Assembly (NCBI GenBank): GCA_900548355.1
Contig: URKR01000002.1
Span: 124,001-188,000 of the forward strand
Direction of reading: 5' to 3'
Source: an uncultured Oscillospiraceae bacterium
GTDB taxonomy: Bacteria; Bacillota; Clostridia; Oscillospirales; Ruminococcaceae
DNA: 64,000 nt
Shown one piece after another: positions 17,098 through 25,464 of the stretch. The notes under the pieces were generated by a model. It was not told the origin of the DNA and did no database searches. It was given only the letters and a program-made list of their open reading frames with translations. Both the position numbers and the translations under genes were made by a program. Positions within the stretch are counted from its first letter, which is position 1. Every line of letters begins with the position of its first letter.

Positions 17098-19022
17098 TGG
17101 CGGAACGCGTCAGAGAAGTGCGCGCCGGCCGCGGCGGTATGCGTGGCCCGCGCCCCAGAGTGGAAAACCCCGGCCTGATTTTGCGCCGCATCCTGGATTA
17201 TGTGATGCAGTATTACAAAATCAACGCCATTGTTGCGGTTGTCTGCATTGTGATCAGCGTTTTGGCAAACGTTCAGGGCACGCTGTTTATGCAGACCCTT
17301 ATCGACAGCTACATTATGCCGATGCTGACCGCGAACTCTACCGATTATTCGGGCCTGCTGTTTGCCATTCTGCGCACGGCGGCCTTCTATTGCTGCGGTA
17401 TTCTGGCCGCACTGGTTCAGGCGCGGGTGATGGCCTACCTGACCCAGGGAACCATGAAGCATCTGCGTGACGACCTGTTCACCCATATGCAGACATTGCC
17501 CATCAAATTTTTTGACACCCACGCCCACGGCGATATCATGTCCATCTACACAAACGACGTGGATACGCTGCGCCAGATGGTCAGCCAGAGCGTGCCCCAG
17601 ATGCTCAACAGCGTCATTACGGTGGTCAGCGTCTTTATCTCCATGGTGTCGCTGAGCATCCCGCTGACGGTTGTTACGGTCGTGATGGTCTGCCTGATCC
17701 TTGTGTGCAGCCGCATCCTGGTTGGCAATTCCGGCCGGTACTTTGTGGCGCAACAGCGCGAATTGGGCAAGGTGAACGGCTACATTGAGGAAATGATGAA
17801 CGGCCAGAAGGTCGTAAAAGTCTTCTGCCATGAAGACAAAGCGATCGAGGAGTTCAACGAACTCAATGAAAACCTGTACCACAGCGCCAACCGCGCGAAC
17901 ACGTTTTCGCTTGTGGCCATGCCGGTCAACGGCCAGCTGGCCAACCTCAGCTATGTGGTCTGCGCCATTGTGGGCGGTATGCTGGCGCTTTCCGGCGCAA
18001 CCGGGCTGACCCTCGGCAAATTGGCAAGCTTTCTGACCTTCAACCGTAGCTTTAACCAGCCGATCAACCAGATTTCGATGCAGTTCAACTCCATCGTCAT
18101 GGCGCTGGCCGGCGCCCAGCGTATCTTTGCGCTGCTGGATGAAAAGCCGGAAGTGGATACCGGTGATATTACCCTCGTCAACGCCAAGCGGGAAGAGGGC
18201 GACGAACTGCTGGAAACCACCGAGCGCACCGGCACATGGGCCTGGAAGGTGCCGCAGGAGGATGGCAAGTATCGCCTTGTCGAACTCAAAGGCGATATCG
18301 AATTCAAGGATGTCGATTTCGGCTATGACCCGAAGAAGATTGTCCTGCATGATATCACCCTTTACGGCCGCCCGGGCCAGAAGATTGCCTTTGTCGGTTC
18401 GACCGGCGCTGGCAAGACAACGATTACCAACCTCATCAACCGTTTCTATGACATCCAGAAAGGTACCATTGAGTACGACGGCATTGACATTGCCAGAATC
18501 AAAAAAGATGACCTGCGCAGTTCACTGGGAATCGTGCTGCAGGATACCCACCTGTTTACCGGTACCGTCATGGATAATATCCGGTACGGGCGCCTTTCGG
18601 CCACCGACGAAGAATGCCGTGCGGCGGCCCGCCTGGCCAACGCCGACAGTTTTATCCGCCGCCTGCCCAACGGGTATGAGACAATGCTGACCGGCGATGG
18701 TACCAACCTCAGCCAGGGCCAGCGTCAGCTGCTGGCCATTGCCCGCGCCGCAGTGGCCGACCCGCCGGTGCTGATTCTTGACGAAGCGACTTCTTCGATT
18801 GATACGCGTACCGAACAGCTGGTGCAGCAGGGCATGGACGGTCTGATGTATGGGCGTACTTCCTTTGTCATTGCACACCGCCTGTCTACAGTCCGCAACT
18901 CTGACTGTATTATGGTCCTTGAGCTTGGCCATATTATTGAGCGCGGTTCGCATGACGAATTGATCGCGCAGAAGGGACGTTACTATACCTTGTACACCGG
19001 TAATTTTGCGGAAGATTCCTAA
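17097..19022 (+). CDS. ABC exporter half-transporter with intact catalytic site
   Basis: 641 residues: an N-terminal extension rich in Arg and Gly, six membrane helices (about 40-340), and a nucleotide-binding domain. Walker A is GSTGAGKTT, Walker B is VLILDEATSSID with the catalytic Glu, and the signature is degenerate, LSQGQRQLL. A SQGQ signature paired with the Asp-type Walker B of its partner is exactly the asymmetric arrangement of heterodimeric exporters. Translation is coupled to the first half-transporter by a 1-nt overlap. It ends the MarR operon at a strong terminator. Confidence 0.93.
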   Translation: MAERVREVRAGRGGMRGPRPRVENPGLILRRILDYVMQYYKINAIVAVVCIVISVLANVQGTLFMQTLIDSYIMPMLTANSTDYSGLLFAILRTAAFYCCGILAALVQARVMAYLTQGTMKHLRDDLFTHMQTLPIKFFDTHAHGDIMSIYTNDVDTLRQMVSQSVPQMLNSVITVVSVFISMVSLSIPLTVVTVVMVCLILVCSRILVGNSGRYFVAQQRELGKVNGYIEEMMNGQKVVKVFCHEDKAIEEFNELNENLYHSANRANTFSLVAMPVNGQLANLSYVVCAIVGGMLALSGATGLTLGKLASFLTFNRSFNQPINQISMQFNSIVMALAGAQRIFALLDEKPEVDTGDITLVNAKREEGDELLETTERTGTWAWKVPQEDGKYRLVELKGDIEFKDVDFGYDPKKIVLHDITLYGRPGQKIAFVGSTGAGKTTITNLINRFYDIQKGTIEYDGIDIARIKKDDLRSSLGIVLQDTHLFTGTVMDNIRYGRLSATDEECRAAARLANADSFIRRLPNGYETMLTGDGTNLSQGQRQLLAIARAAVADPPVLILDEATSSIDTRTEQLVQQGMDGLMYGRTSFVIAHRLSTVRNSDCIMVLELGHIIERGSHDELIAQKGRYYTLYTGNFAEDS

Positions 19023-19041
19023 AAACAACCGCGATTACCAT

Positions 19042-19080
19042 AAAAATGCCGGGATGGACTGCCGCTATCCCGGCATTTTT
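19042..19080 (+). terminator. Terminator of the MarR/ABC exporter operon
   Basis: AAAATGCCGGGA pairs with TCCCGGCATTTT across a loop and ends in a T run. Confidence 0.85.
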
Positions 19081-19120
19081 GTGTAACTTGCCCGCAATGT
19101 GCCGTTATAGCGCCTAAAAC

Positions 19121-19148
19121 TTGACGCCCTGCGCAAAAGTGGTATAAT
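19121..19148 (+). promoter_or_regulatory. Promoter of the ricin-lectin gene
   Basis: TTGACG (19121-19126), 16-nt spacer, TATAAT (19143-19148). Confidence 0.8.
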
Positions 19149-19154
19149 AACCAC

Positions 19155-19266
19155 TAGGGATGGCATTGGCCGCCCCCGGATGATCGGCCTGCCGAGGGGA
19201 TAAGGAAACGTGCTGCGCTTCCTGGTGGCGCTGTTGCGCCGGCAGCCGAAACGACACACCACCTTT
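19155..19266 (+). promoter_or_regulatory. Long structured 5' leader of the ricin-lectin gene
   Basis: About 130 nt separate the promoter from the ATG. They contain AGGAA...TTCCT (19203-19223) and the tight hairpin GGCGC-TGTT-GCGCC, then AGGAGGAG before the start. No known riboswitch was recognised. Confidence 0.4.
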
Positions 19267-19282
19267 TAGGAGGAGTAATCCA

Positions 19283-20065
19283 ATGGCAGCAAAGAAAGTT
19301 GCTCAGACTGTGATCAAAGAAGACAAATTCTATACCATCAGCGCCGCCAACGGCAAGGTTGTCGAAGTGGCTGACTACAACACCGACAACGGCGCCCGCA
19401 TCCAGCTGTGGGATAACGCCAATGCCGAATGGCAGCAGTGGGGCTTTGTCCGTGCGGGTGAAGGCGTCTACCGCATCAAAAACCGCTTCACCGGCAAGAT
19501 GCTGGATCTGTATGCAGGCGGCGTTTGCGATGGCACCGCTGTCCACCAGTGGGAAGGCGCGCCGGCCAGCAGCCAGCTCTGGGTTGTGGAACCCGGAAAC
19601 GATGGCCGCGTCAAGATCAAATCGAACCTTGCTGGCAAGTGCCTGGACGTGATCGGCATGAATACCGACAACGGCGCCGGCCTGCAGATCTGGGCGGACG
19701 TCAACGGCGACAACCAGTATTGGACCATCGCGGAAGTGACCCGCAAGCCCAAGACCAGTGCTAAGGCAGCCGCGGCCAAGGAAGCCGCCAAGGCCAAGGA
19801 AGAAGCCGTGGAAGCGCCCAAGGCAGAGCCTGCCAAGCAGGCCGAAACCCCGAAGGAAGTGGAAAAGGTAGCCCCGGCCAAGACTGCTGAGCCCAAGGAA
19901 GCCGTGAAGCCCGAAGCCCCGAAGGCTGCGGAACCCGAAGCCCCGAAGCCGGATGCCCCTGCCAAGAAGGCCCCCGCCAAGAAACCGGTGGCCAAGAAAG
20001 CCGCCCCGGCCAAAAAGACGGCGGCCAAGAAGCCCGCGACCAAAAACGCGGCCCCCAAAAAGTAA
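19283..20065 (+). CDS. Ricin-B-type beta-trefoil protein with histone-H1-like Lys/Ala/Pro tail
   Basis: 260 residues and no signal peptide. Residues about 14-153 are a RICIN beta-trefoil with three repeats carrying the Q/W signature (IQLW...QQW, VHQW...QLW, LQIW...QYW). From about residue 155 the protein becomes low-complexity: first Glu/Ala/Lys/Pro, then a strongly basic end with repeated PAKK and AAKK motifs as in the C-terminal domain of histone H1 and bacterial H1-like proteins. The trefoil suggests sugar or glycan binding and the tail suggests binding to DNA or RNA. Their fusion in a cytosolic protein is unusual. The gene stands alone with a strong promoter, long leader, strong ribosome binding site and its own terminator, so it is probably abundant. 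Function unknown. Confidence 0.85.
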   Translation: MAAKKVAQTVIKEDKFYTISAANGKVVEVADYNTDNGARIQLWDNANAEWQQWGFVRAGEGVYRIKNRFTGKMLDLYAGGVCDGTAVHQWEGAPASSQLWVVEPGNDGRVKIKSNLAGKCLDVIGMNTDNGAGLQIWADVNGDNQYWTIAEVTRKPKTSAKAAAAKEAAKAKEEAVEAPKAEPAKQAETPKEVEKVAPAKTAEPKEAVKPEAPKAAEPEAPKPDAPAKKAPAKKPVAKKAAPAKKTAAKKPATKNAAPKK

Positions 20066-20098
20066 ACCCAAAACTGTGAACCAACCCTGTCACATCCG

Positions 20099-20131
20099 GC
20101 CCCTGCCGATCCCCCGGCAGGGGCTTTGTTG
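20099..20131 (+). terminator. Terminator of the ricin-lectin gene
   Basis: GCCCCTGCCG pairs with CGGCAGGGGC, followed by TTTGTT. Confidence 0.8.
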
Positions 20132-20151
20132 TACGCCGGGGCCTTTGCCTC

Positions 20152-20180
20152 TTGCACAGGGGCGCGCTTTCGGGTACAAT
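20152..20180 (+). promoter_or_regulatory. Promoter of the Cof phosphatase/exonuclease pair
   Basis: TTGCAC (20152-20157), 17-nt spacer, TACAAT (20175-20180). Confidence 0.7.
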
Positions 20181-20222
20181 AGGCTACAGGAAAGACTTTA
20201 TAATGGCAAGGAGCGGCAAAAC

Positions 20223-21050
20223 ATGACCCAAGTGAAACTTCTGGCCCTGGATCTGGATGGTACCCTGACCAACAGCGATAAGGTTGTCACACCGCGCACC
20301 CGCGCGGCGCTGCAGCAGGCAGCACAGCGCGGCGTACGCATTGTGCTGGCCAGCGGCCGGCCAACCGTCGGCGTACAGCCGCTGGCGGAGTCGCTTGGCC
20401 TGGCAGGGAACGGCGGCTGCATTTTGAGCTACAATGGCGGCAAAGTGATTGACTGCACCACCGGGGAAACGCTTGTGCAGCATGCATTTCCGCCGGATCT
20501 TATTGAATCTGTCTGCACCAACGCGCGGTACTGGAATGTTGTTGCGCTGACTTACAATGAAAAAGGCATTGTGACCGAGCAGCCGGACGACCCTTATGTT
20601 GCGATCGAAGCCAAGATCAACAACATCCCGGTTCACGGTGTGCCGGACTTGCCCGCCGAGATTACCTACCCGATCAACAAACTGCTGCTTGTCGGTGATC
20701 CTGTCGATATGCCCCATGTGGAAGAGCTGATGCAGCAGATGTATGCCGGCCGGCTTTCCATTTACCGTTCGCAGCCCTTTTTCCTGGAAGTTATGCCGCT
20801 CGGGGTGGAGAAGGCCGCTTCGCTCAATCTGCTCTTGCAGCGGCTGGGCCTGCCGCGTGAATCGCTGATGGCCTGCGGCGACGGTTGGAACGACCTGCCG
20901 ATGATCCAGTTTGCCGGCATCGGCGTTGCAATGGGCAACGCGGTGCCCCCGGTCAAGGCGGCAGCGGATTTTATTACAGCGGATAACGACCATGACGGCG
21001 TGGGCCTGGCGGTTGAAACCTATATCCTTGGCACGGAGGCGCCGGCATGA
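20223..21050 (+). CDS. Cof-type HAD-superfamily phosphatase
   Basis: 275 residues. HAD motif I is DLDGT with Asp10 and Asp12, motif II is LASGR, and motif IV is GDGWNDLPMI. The large C2B cap domain between them marks the Cof/YidA subfamily, which dephosphorylates sugar phosphates and similar small molecules in the cytoplasm. The start is the ATG at 20223 behind AAGGAG; the frame runs open far upstream through the preceding terminator, which cannot be coding. The stop overlaps the next gene start by 4 nt (ATGA). Confidence 0.92.
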   Translation: MTQVKLLALDLDGTLTNSDKVVTPRTRAALQQAAQRGVRIVLASGRPTVGVQPLAESLGLAGNGGCILSYNGGKVIDCTTGETLVQHAFPPDLIESVCTNARYWNVVALTYNEKGIVTEQPDDPYVAIEAKINNIPVHGVPDLPAEITYPINKLLLVGDPVDMPHVEELMQQMYAGRLSIYRSQPFFLEVMPLGVEKAASLNLLLQRLGLPRESLMACGDGWNDLPMIQFAGIGVAMGNAVPPVKAAADFITADNDHDGVGLAVETYILGTEAPA

Positions 21051-22021
21051 ATCTGATTGTGTTTGATCTTGAATGGAACATCGGCTATGCGCCGCGTACC
21101 TTCCAATACCATGGGGCGGAACTTACGCTGCGCGGCGAAATCATCCAGATCGGCGCCGTGCGGATCAACGAAAGGGCCGAAATCCTTGATACCTTTGAAA
21201 TGACGCTCCGCCCGCGCATCTTCCGCAAATTGCAGCATCATATTGCCAAGGTTACAGGCCTGACCCAGGGGGACCTGGACGCCGGCGTGCCGATTGCCCA
21301 GGGGCTGCGGCGTTTTGTTGAATGGGCCGGCCCCGACGCAGAATTTGCCGAGTGGGGGCTTGACGATGTGCCGGTGCTCAAGCAGAACCTCTTTCTCTGC
21401 GGGCTGGACGAAAGCTGGCCCGCCCGCTGGTATGATCTGCAGCGCATCTTCCTGCAGGCCTATCCGCGCAAGGAAGGGGAGGGCATGACGCTGGAAAGCG
21501 TTGTGGATCGTCTTGGCATACCGAAGGCTGATCCCTTCCACAATGCGCTGGATGACGCGCTCTATACGGTCAAAGTCTGCCGCCAGCTGCCGCTGGCCGA
21601 GGGCCTTGCCACCTATCCGACCGAGGAAGAACAACTGCGCGAAGCCCTGCTGACCGACCCCGAGGCCAGTGTGCATGATCTGCGCACCTGGTTCGGCCTG
21701 ATGGAGCACGACGCCTACAAAACAGACCCGGCCCTTTGCACACCGAACTGCCCGCTCTGCGGCGCGCCGCTTGCGCTGGATGACCTTTGGCTCAAGCGCG
21801 GCAACACCGGCTATTATACCGAAGGAACCTGCCCGGCCCACGGGCCGTGGTTTGTGCGGTTCAAGCTTTCCCGCCGGGATGGCCTGCACTGGAACTTTGC
21901 GCGCTGTACCGAAGCTGTTCGCCCCGATACCTACGCGCGCTGGAAGCGCCAGGCGGCGGCCCAGCGTGAACGTATGCGCCGGCGTGCCGAGCGTGAAGCG
22001 CAGGAAAGCGCTGCGGAGTGA
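21047..22021 (+). CDS. DEDD-type 3'-5' exonuclease (KapD/ERI-1-like) with zinc-ribbon-like tail
   Basis: 324 residues. The N-terminal 180 residues are an RNase T/DNA polymerase III epsilon-type exonuclease: VFDLEW supplies Asp7 and Glu9, EWGLDD the second Asp, and HNALDDA the DEDDh catalytic His and last Asp. After a linker, residues about 230-285 contain CTPNCPLCG ... GTCPAHGPW, a likely zinc ribbon. The last 40 residues are highly basic and helical. It would digest single-stranded nucleic acid 3' to 5'; DNA or RNA preference is unknown. It is translationally coupled to the phosphatase. Confidence 0.82.
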   Translation: MNLIVFDLEWNIGYAPRTFQYHGAELTLRGEIIQIGAVRINERAEILDTFEMTLRPRIFRKLQHHIAKVTGLTQGDLDAGVPIAQGLRRFVEWAGPDAEFAEWGLDDVPVLKQNLFLCGLDESWPARWYDLQRIFLQAYPRKEGEGMTLESVVDRLGIPKADPFHNALDDALYTVKVCRQLPLAEGLATYPTEEEQLREALLTDPEASVHDLRTWFGLMEHDAYKTDPALCTPNCPLCGAPLALDDLWLKRGNTGYYTEGTCPAHGPWFVRFKLSRRDGLHWNFARCTEAVRPDTYARWKRQAAAQRERMRRRAEREAQESAAE

Positions 22022-22031
22022 ACAGACCAAC

Positions 22032-22070
22032 AAAACGGCGAAACCCTGCCGGCAGGGTTTCGCCGTTTTG
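22032..22070. terminator. Bidirectional terminator between exonuclease and ech operon
   Basis: CAAAACGGCGAAACCCTGCC pairs perfectly with its complement and has T-rich ends on both strands, serving two convergent transcripts. Confidence 0.9.
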
Positions 22071-22101
22071 TTTGGTCCAGCCATATCTCAATCACGCGCC
22101 G

Positions 22102-22689
22102 TTACCTGAGCTGCAGGCATTTCTTCGGGCAGGAGGCGGCGCAGATACCGCAGCCGACGCAGGCTTCGGCGTCAAGTTTCCAGCTCTTGGCCGCACGGTC
22201 CACCGTGATCGCGCCTTGGGGACATTTTTTGGCGCAGAGCGTGCAGTAAACGCAGACGGCGGGGTCATTGACCGGCTTGCCGCCGGCTTTGCCCGCCTGC
22301 GCTGCGGGCGGCGCGGGGCGGGTGAAGGTCTCGCTGCGCTTCTCGGTACCGGGGGCGGTGTAGCCCGGCACAATCGCCAGGCACTTTTTGGGGCAGACAT
22401 TGGCGCAGTTGCCGCATTGTACGCAGTCGAACCGGTTGATGGTCCAGGTGCCTGCCGCGCGGTCCACAGTCAGCGCGCCGGGCGGGCAGCTGCGCGCGCA
22501 TAGCCCGCAGCTGATGCAGTTTTCAATCTCGATCACCACATGCCCGCGCATCCGCTCGGGGTAGGTGGCAGGTTTGAACGGATATTCGGTTGTAACCGGG
22601 TGGGAAAACAGATTTTTCAGCACGGTGCCGACAAACGGAAAGGCTTTCCAGGGGGACGGCTCTTGCTTGTGTTTGCGTTGTTGCTCCAT
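22102..22689 (-). CDS. echF: Ech-type hydrogenase polyferredoxin subunit (EchF/NuoI-like)
   Basis: 195 residues with four CxxCxxCxxxC clusters: CISCGLCARSCP, CVQCGNCANVCP, CVYCTLCAKKCP and CVGCGICAASCP. The first pair is the NuoI/HycF/EchF core; two additional 4Fe-4S motifs follow a Pro/Ala linker. The subunit would carry electrons from ferredoxin to the small subunit on the cytoplasmic face of the complex. The ATG at 22689 has GAGGTG 6 bp upstream, inside the echE stop region; a GTG at 22698 is less likely. It is last in the ech operon. Confidence 0.88.
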   Translation of the reverse strand: MEQQRKHKQEPSPWKAFPFVGTVLKNLFSHPVTTEYPFKPATYPERMRGHVVIEIENCISCGLCARSCPPGALTVDRAAGTWTINRFDCVQCGNCANVCPKKCLAIVPGYTAPGTEKRSETFTRPAPPAAQAGKAGGKPVNDPAVCVYCTLCAKKCPQGAITVDRAAKSWKLDAEACVGCGICAASCPKKCLQLR

Positions 22690-22694
22690 CTTCC

Positions 22695-23774
22695 TCACCT
22701 CTCGGTACAGCTGATGCAGGGGTCAATGGTCAGGATCAGCAGCGCCACATCGGCCAGCTGGCAGCCTTTGAGCATCTCAAGCATCGGCGGAATGTTGCTC
22801 GTCGTAGGGGTGCGCAGCCGGAATCTGTCCAGGTACTTGGTTCCGTTTGCCTTGACATAGTAGATGGCCTCGCCGCGCGGCTGTTCAATTCGCATAAAAT
22901 ATTCGCCATCAGGGTTGCCCTTGACCGGAACGCTGATCGGCCCGGCCGGGATCTTGGCAATGGCTTGCCGAATCAGGTCAAACGACTGGAAGATTTCCCG
23001 CACCCGCACTTCGCACCGCGCAAAAGAATCACCGTCATTGGCGGTGATCGGCGCAAACTCCAGCGCGTCATAGGCCGCGTAACCAAGTTTGCGCGCATCA
23101 TAAGCTATGCCTGAAGCCCGCAGCATCGGGCCCACGGCTCCCATGCAACGCGCCTGATCGGCATCCAGCAGCCCGAGCCCGTGCAGACGGGTGCCGACCG
23201 TGTAATCACGCAGAAAGGCTTCGGCAATCGGGCGCAGCGCATGCTCCATATCATCCAGGGTGGAGGACAGCGCCCTCAGCATACTGTCGTCCATATCTTT
23301 CAGCACGCCGCCTACACAGTTGACCGAAAAAATAACCCGCCCGCCGGTTGTGGCGTCAAACAGATCCAATATCTTTTCCCGCAGCGCCCAGCTCTGCATG
23401 AACAGGCTCTCAAAGCCCATTGCATCGGCCAGCAGCCCCAGCCAGAGCAGATGGCTGTGGATGCGGCTCATCTCCATCCAGATTGTGCGCAAAAACTTTG
23501 CACGCGGCGGAACCTGCACCTGCATGATGTTTTCAAGGCATTCGCAGTAACCCATGCCGTGCCCGAAACTGCAGATGCCGCAGACCCGCTCGGCAATATA
23601 CACATATTCTTTATAGTCTTTTGTTTCAACGAGCTTTTCGAGCCCGCGGTGCACAAACCCGATGCTCGGCACCGCCTGAACGACGACTTCATCCTCCAGT
23701 ACCAGGTCCAGGTGAACCGGTTCCGGCAGAACCGGATGCTGCGGCCCAAAGGGGATAATGCTTTGCTTTGCCAT
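22695..23774 (-). CDS. echE: [NiFe] hydrogenase large subunit, group 4 (EchE)
   Basis: 359 residues. Nickel ligands are all present: RVCGIC (Cys65, Cys68) near the N-terminus and DPCISC (Cys353, Cys356) at the very end. The sequence is related to NuoD but retains all four cysteines, so it should bind the NiFe(CN)2CO centre and be catalytically active. The protein ends three residues after the last cysteine, so there is no C-terminal peptide to be cleaved. The start at 23774 is preceded by AAAGGGTGAGAAG; an upstream extension overlaps echD and looks non-coding. It catalyses proton reduction or H2 oxidation with electrons from the 4Fe-4S subunits. Confidence 0.93.
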   Translation of the reverse strand: MAKQSIIPFGPQHPVLPEPVHLDLVLEDEVVVQAVPSIGFVHRGLEKLVETKDYKEYVYIAERVCGICSFGHGMGYCECLENIMQVQVPPRAKFLRTIWMEMSRIHSHLLWLGLLADAMGFESLFMQSWALREKILDLFDATTGGRVIFSVNCVGGVLKDMDDSMLRALSSTLDDMEHALRPIAEAFLRDYTVGTRLHGLGLLDADQARCMGAVGPMLRASGIAYDARKLGYAAYDALEFAPITANDGDSFARCEVRVREIFQSFDLIRQAIAKIPAGPISVPVKGNPDGEYFMRIEQPRGEAIYYVKANGTKYLDRFRLRTPTTSNIPPMLEMLKGCQLADVALLILTIDPCISCTER

Positions 23775-23778
23775 CTTC

Positions 23779-24126
23779 TCACCCTTTCTGCTTGAACGGC
23801 GTTTCCTGCGCAATGCGGTAGAGTTTGCCGTGGTAGTCCCCGTCAATGCTCTCAATCCGAACGCCAAAAAGTTCGGCGGTTTCATTTTCCTGCAAAAAAG
23901 CGCCCGGGTATACCTGGGTGATGCTCGGCACCGTTTGCGCTTCATCGATGTCCAGACGCAGCGTGCGCATATCGTACCCCTTGCCGAAGGAATAGCTCAG
24001 CGCAAAACCGTTTTCCAGCCGGGAAGCGCAGATCTGCACCACCCGCCAACCGGCCATCTTAAACCGGATGACCGCCGGCATAAACTCGGCTATCGTGATC
24101 GGCTCAATCGTGTTCAGCGCTTCCAT
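23779..24126 (-). CDS. echD: Hydrogenase subunit EchD (NuoC-like)
   Basis: 115 residues resembling the 30-kDa (NuoC) subunit of complex I in its short Ech form: TQVYPGAFLQENETAELFGV is the conserved region near the end. It holds no metal ligands and acts as a structural link to the large subunit. It overlaps echC by 23 nt and lies 4 nt before echE. The ribosome binding site AAGGAGGGC is inside echC. Confidence 0.85.
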   Translation of the reverse strand: MEALNTIEPITIAEFMPAVIRFKMAGWRVVQICASRLENGFALSYSFGKGYDMRTLRLDIDEAQTVPSITQVYPGAFLQENETAELFGVRIESIDGDYHGKLYRIAQETPFKQKG

Positions 24127-24592
24127 AAAGCCCTCCTTTCAGGCGGTTGTGTTTGGCGGCGATATAATCCTGCCGCTTTTGTTCCAGAATTTCCAGCGCC
24201 TGTACCACGCCGTCAATAATGGCCTGCGGCCGCGCCGCGCACCCCGGTACATACACATCGACAGGAATTACGGTATCCACGCCGCCCTTGATGTTGTAAC
24301 AGTCCTTGAATACCCCGCCGGTGCAGGCGCAGATGCCAACAGCCACCACGACTTTGGGGTTGGGCATCTGGGCGTAAATCTGTCGAATCACGCTTTCGCT
24401 CTGGTGGTTGACCCCGCCTGTAATCAGCAGGATATCGGCCTGGAACGGGTCTCCGGTATTGATAATGCCGAACCGCTCGATGTCGTATTTTGGGGTGGTG
24501 CATGCCAGCACCTCAATGTCGCAGCCGTTGCAGCTGCTGCCGTCATAGTGCAGCAGCCAGGGGGACTTTGCAAGTTTTGCCATGGTTGCCAT
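24104..24592 (-). CDS. echC: Hydrogenase small subunit (EchC, NuoB-like)
   Basis: 162 residues. The proximal 4Fe-4S cluster ligands are visible: CNGC (Cys21, Cys24), GICACTGG and PGCAARP. The sequence is the short group 4 small subunit, homologous to NuoB. It receives electrons from EchF and passes them to the NiFe site of EchE. The start is the ATG at 24592, 8 bp after AAGGAGG, rather than the longer frame from 24610. It lies 14 bp from echB. Confidence 0.93.
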   Translation of the reverse strand: MATMAKLAKSPWLLHYDGSSCNGCDIEVLACTTPKYDIERFGIINTGDPFQADILLITGGVNHQSESVIRQIYAQMPNPKVVVAVGICACTGGVFKDCYNIKGGVDTVIPVDVYVPGCAARPQAIIDGVVQALEILEQKRQDYIAAKHNRLKGGLYGSAEHD

Positions 24593-24606
24593 TCGTCGCG
24601 CCTCCT

Positions 24607-25464
24607 TCACACCAGCATCAGGATCAGCCCGTTGAGCCCGCCCGTCAGCAGCGTAACGACCCAGCAGCTATCCAGCATCGTGTTCCATTTTACCCGGGCG
24701 CTGACATTGTCCCACAAGGTTTCAAGGAAAAAGACAAACAGGCAGGCCAGGATCGCAAGCGGCCAGCTGTACCAGCTGCTGTTGATGAAGAACAGCGCCA
24801 CCAGCCCAAGCATCAGCACAATCTCGTAGTATTCGGCAATGTTCATGATTGCGAAGGTGGGGCCGGCCATCTCGGTGGTCAGGCCTTTGACCAGCTCCTG
24901 GTGGGCGTGGTGGCTTGTTGAAAGGTCAAACGGTGATTTGCGCAGTTTGATGGCCATAACAAACATCAGCCCCAGCAGGAAACCCGGCATCGTCACAACC
25001 GCGCTGACCGGCTGGCAGATAATGTCCGCCACCTGAAACGAGCCGGTCGCCAGGTAAAAGCCGACAGCCAGCAGAAGCGTCATCGGTTCATAAGCCATAA
25101 TCTGGATCATCTCGCGTCCGGCGCCCAGGGTGGAAAACGGGGAAGAGTCGCTGGAAGCCGCCATAACAAGGAACATATCGGCCGTTGAAAGCATGAACAG
25201 GCACATAAGAATATCGGCCCCCGCAAACAACATAGAACCCGCAATGGCCAGAAAGATCAGATAGCTCAGGTTCAGCAGCATCTGCACACTGTTGACAGCA
25301 ATCATCTGTTTGGAAAAAAGTTTGGCCAAATCGTAAAAGGGCTGCAGCAACGGCGGGCCTTTGCGGCCCTGCATCCGGGCTGCGATGATGCGGTCAAGCC
25401 CATCCAGCAAACCGCCAGCCAGCGGCGCCAGCAACAAAAACAGCACCACGCTGATAACCTGCAT
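24607..25464 (-). CDS. echB: Hydrogenase membrane subunit EchB (NuoH-like)
   Basis: 285 residues with about eight membrane helices. RMQGRKGPPLLQPFYDLAKL and the SPFDL...HAHQELVKG stretch are the conserved NuoH/HyfC/EchB motifs at the quinone-like interface that couples electron transfer to ion movement. The ATG at 25464 overlaps the echA stop by one base (TGATG) and has AGGAGG 9 bp upstream. It anchors the peripheral subunits to the membrane. Confidence 0.93.
   Translation of the reverse strand: MQVISVVLFLLLAPLAGGLLDGLDRIIAARMQGRKGPPLLQPFYDLAKLFSKQMIAVNSVQMLLNLSYLIFLAIAGSMLFAGADILMCLFMLSTADMFLVMAASSDSSPFSTLGAGREMIQIMAYEPMTLLLAVGFYLATGSFQVADIICQPVSAVVTMPGFLLGLMFVMAIKLRKSPFDLSTSHHAHQELVKGLTTEMAGPTFAIMNIAEYYEIVLMLGLVALFFINSSWYSWPLAILACLFVFFLETLWDNVSARVKWNTMLDSCWVVTLLTGGLNGLILMLV

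Noticed and set aside
19953..20222. In-frame N-terminal extension of the Cof phosphatase
   Set aside because: It overlaps the lectin gene end, a terminator and a promoter; the HAD core starts at 20223.
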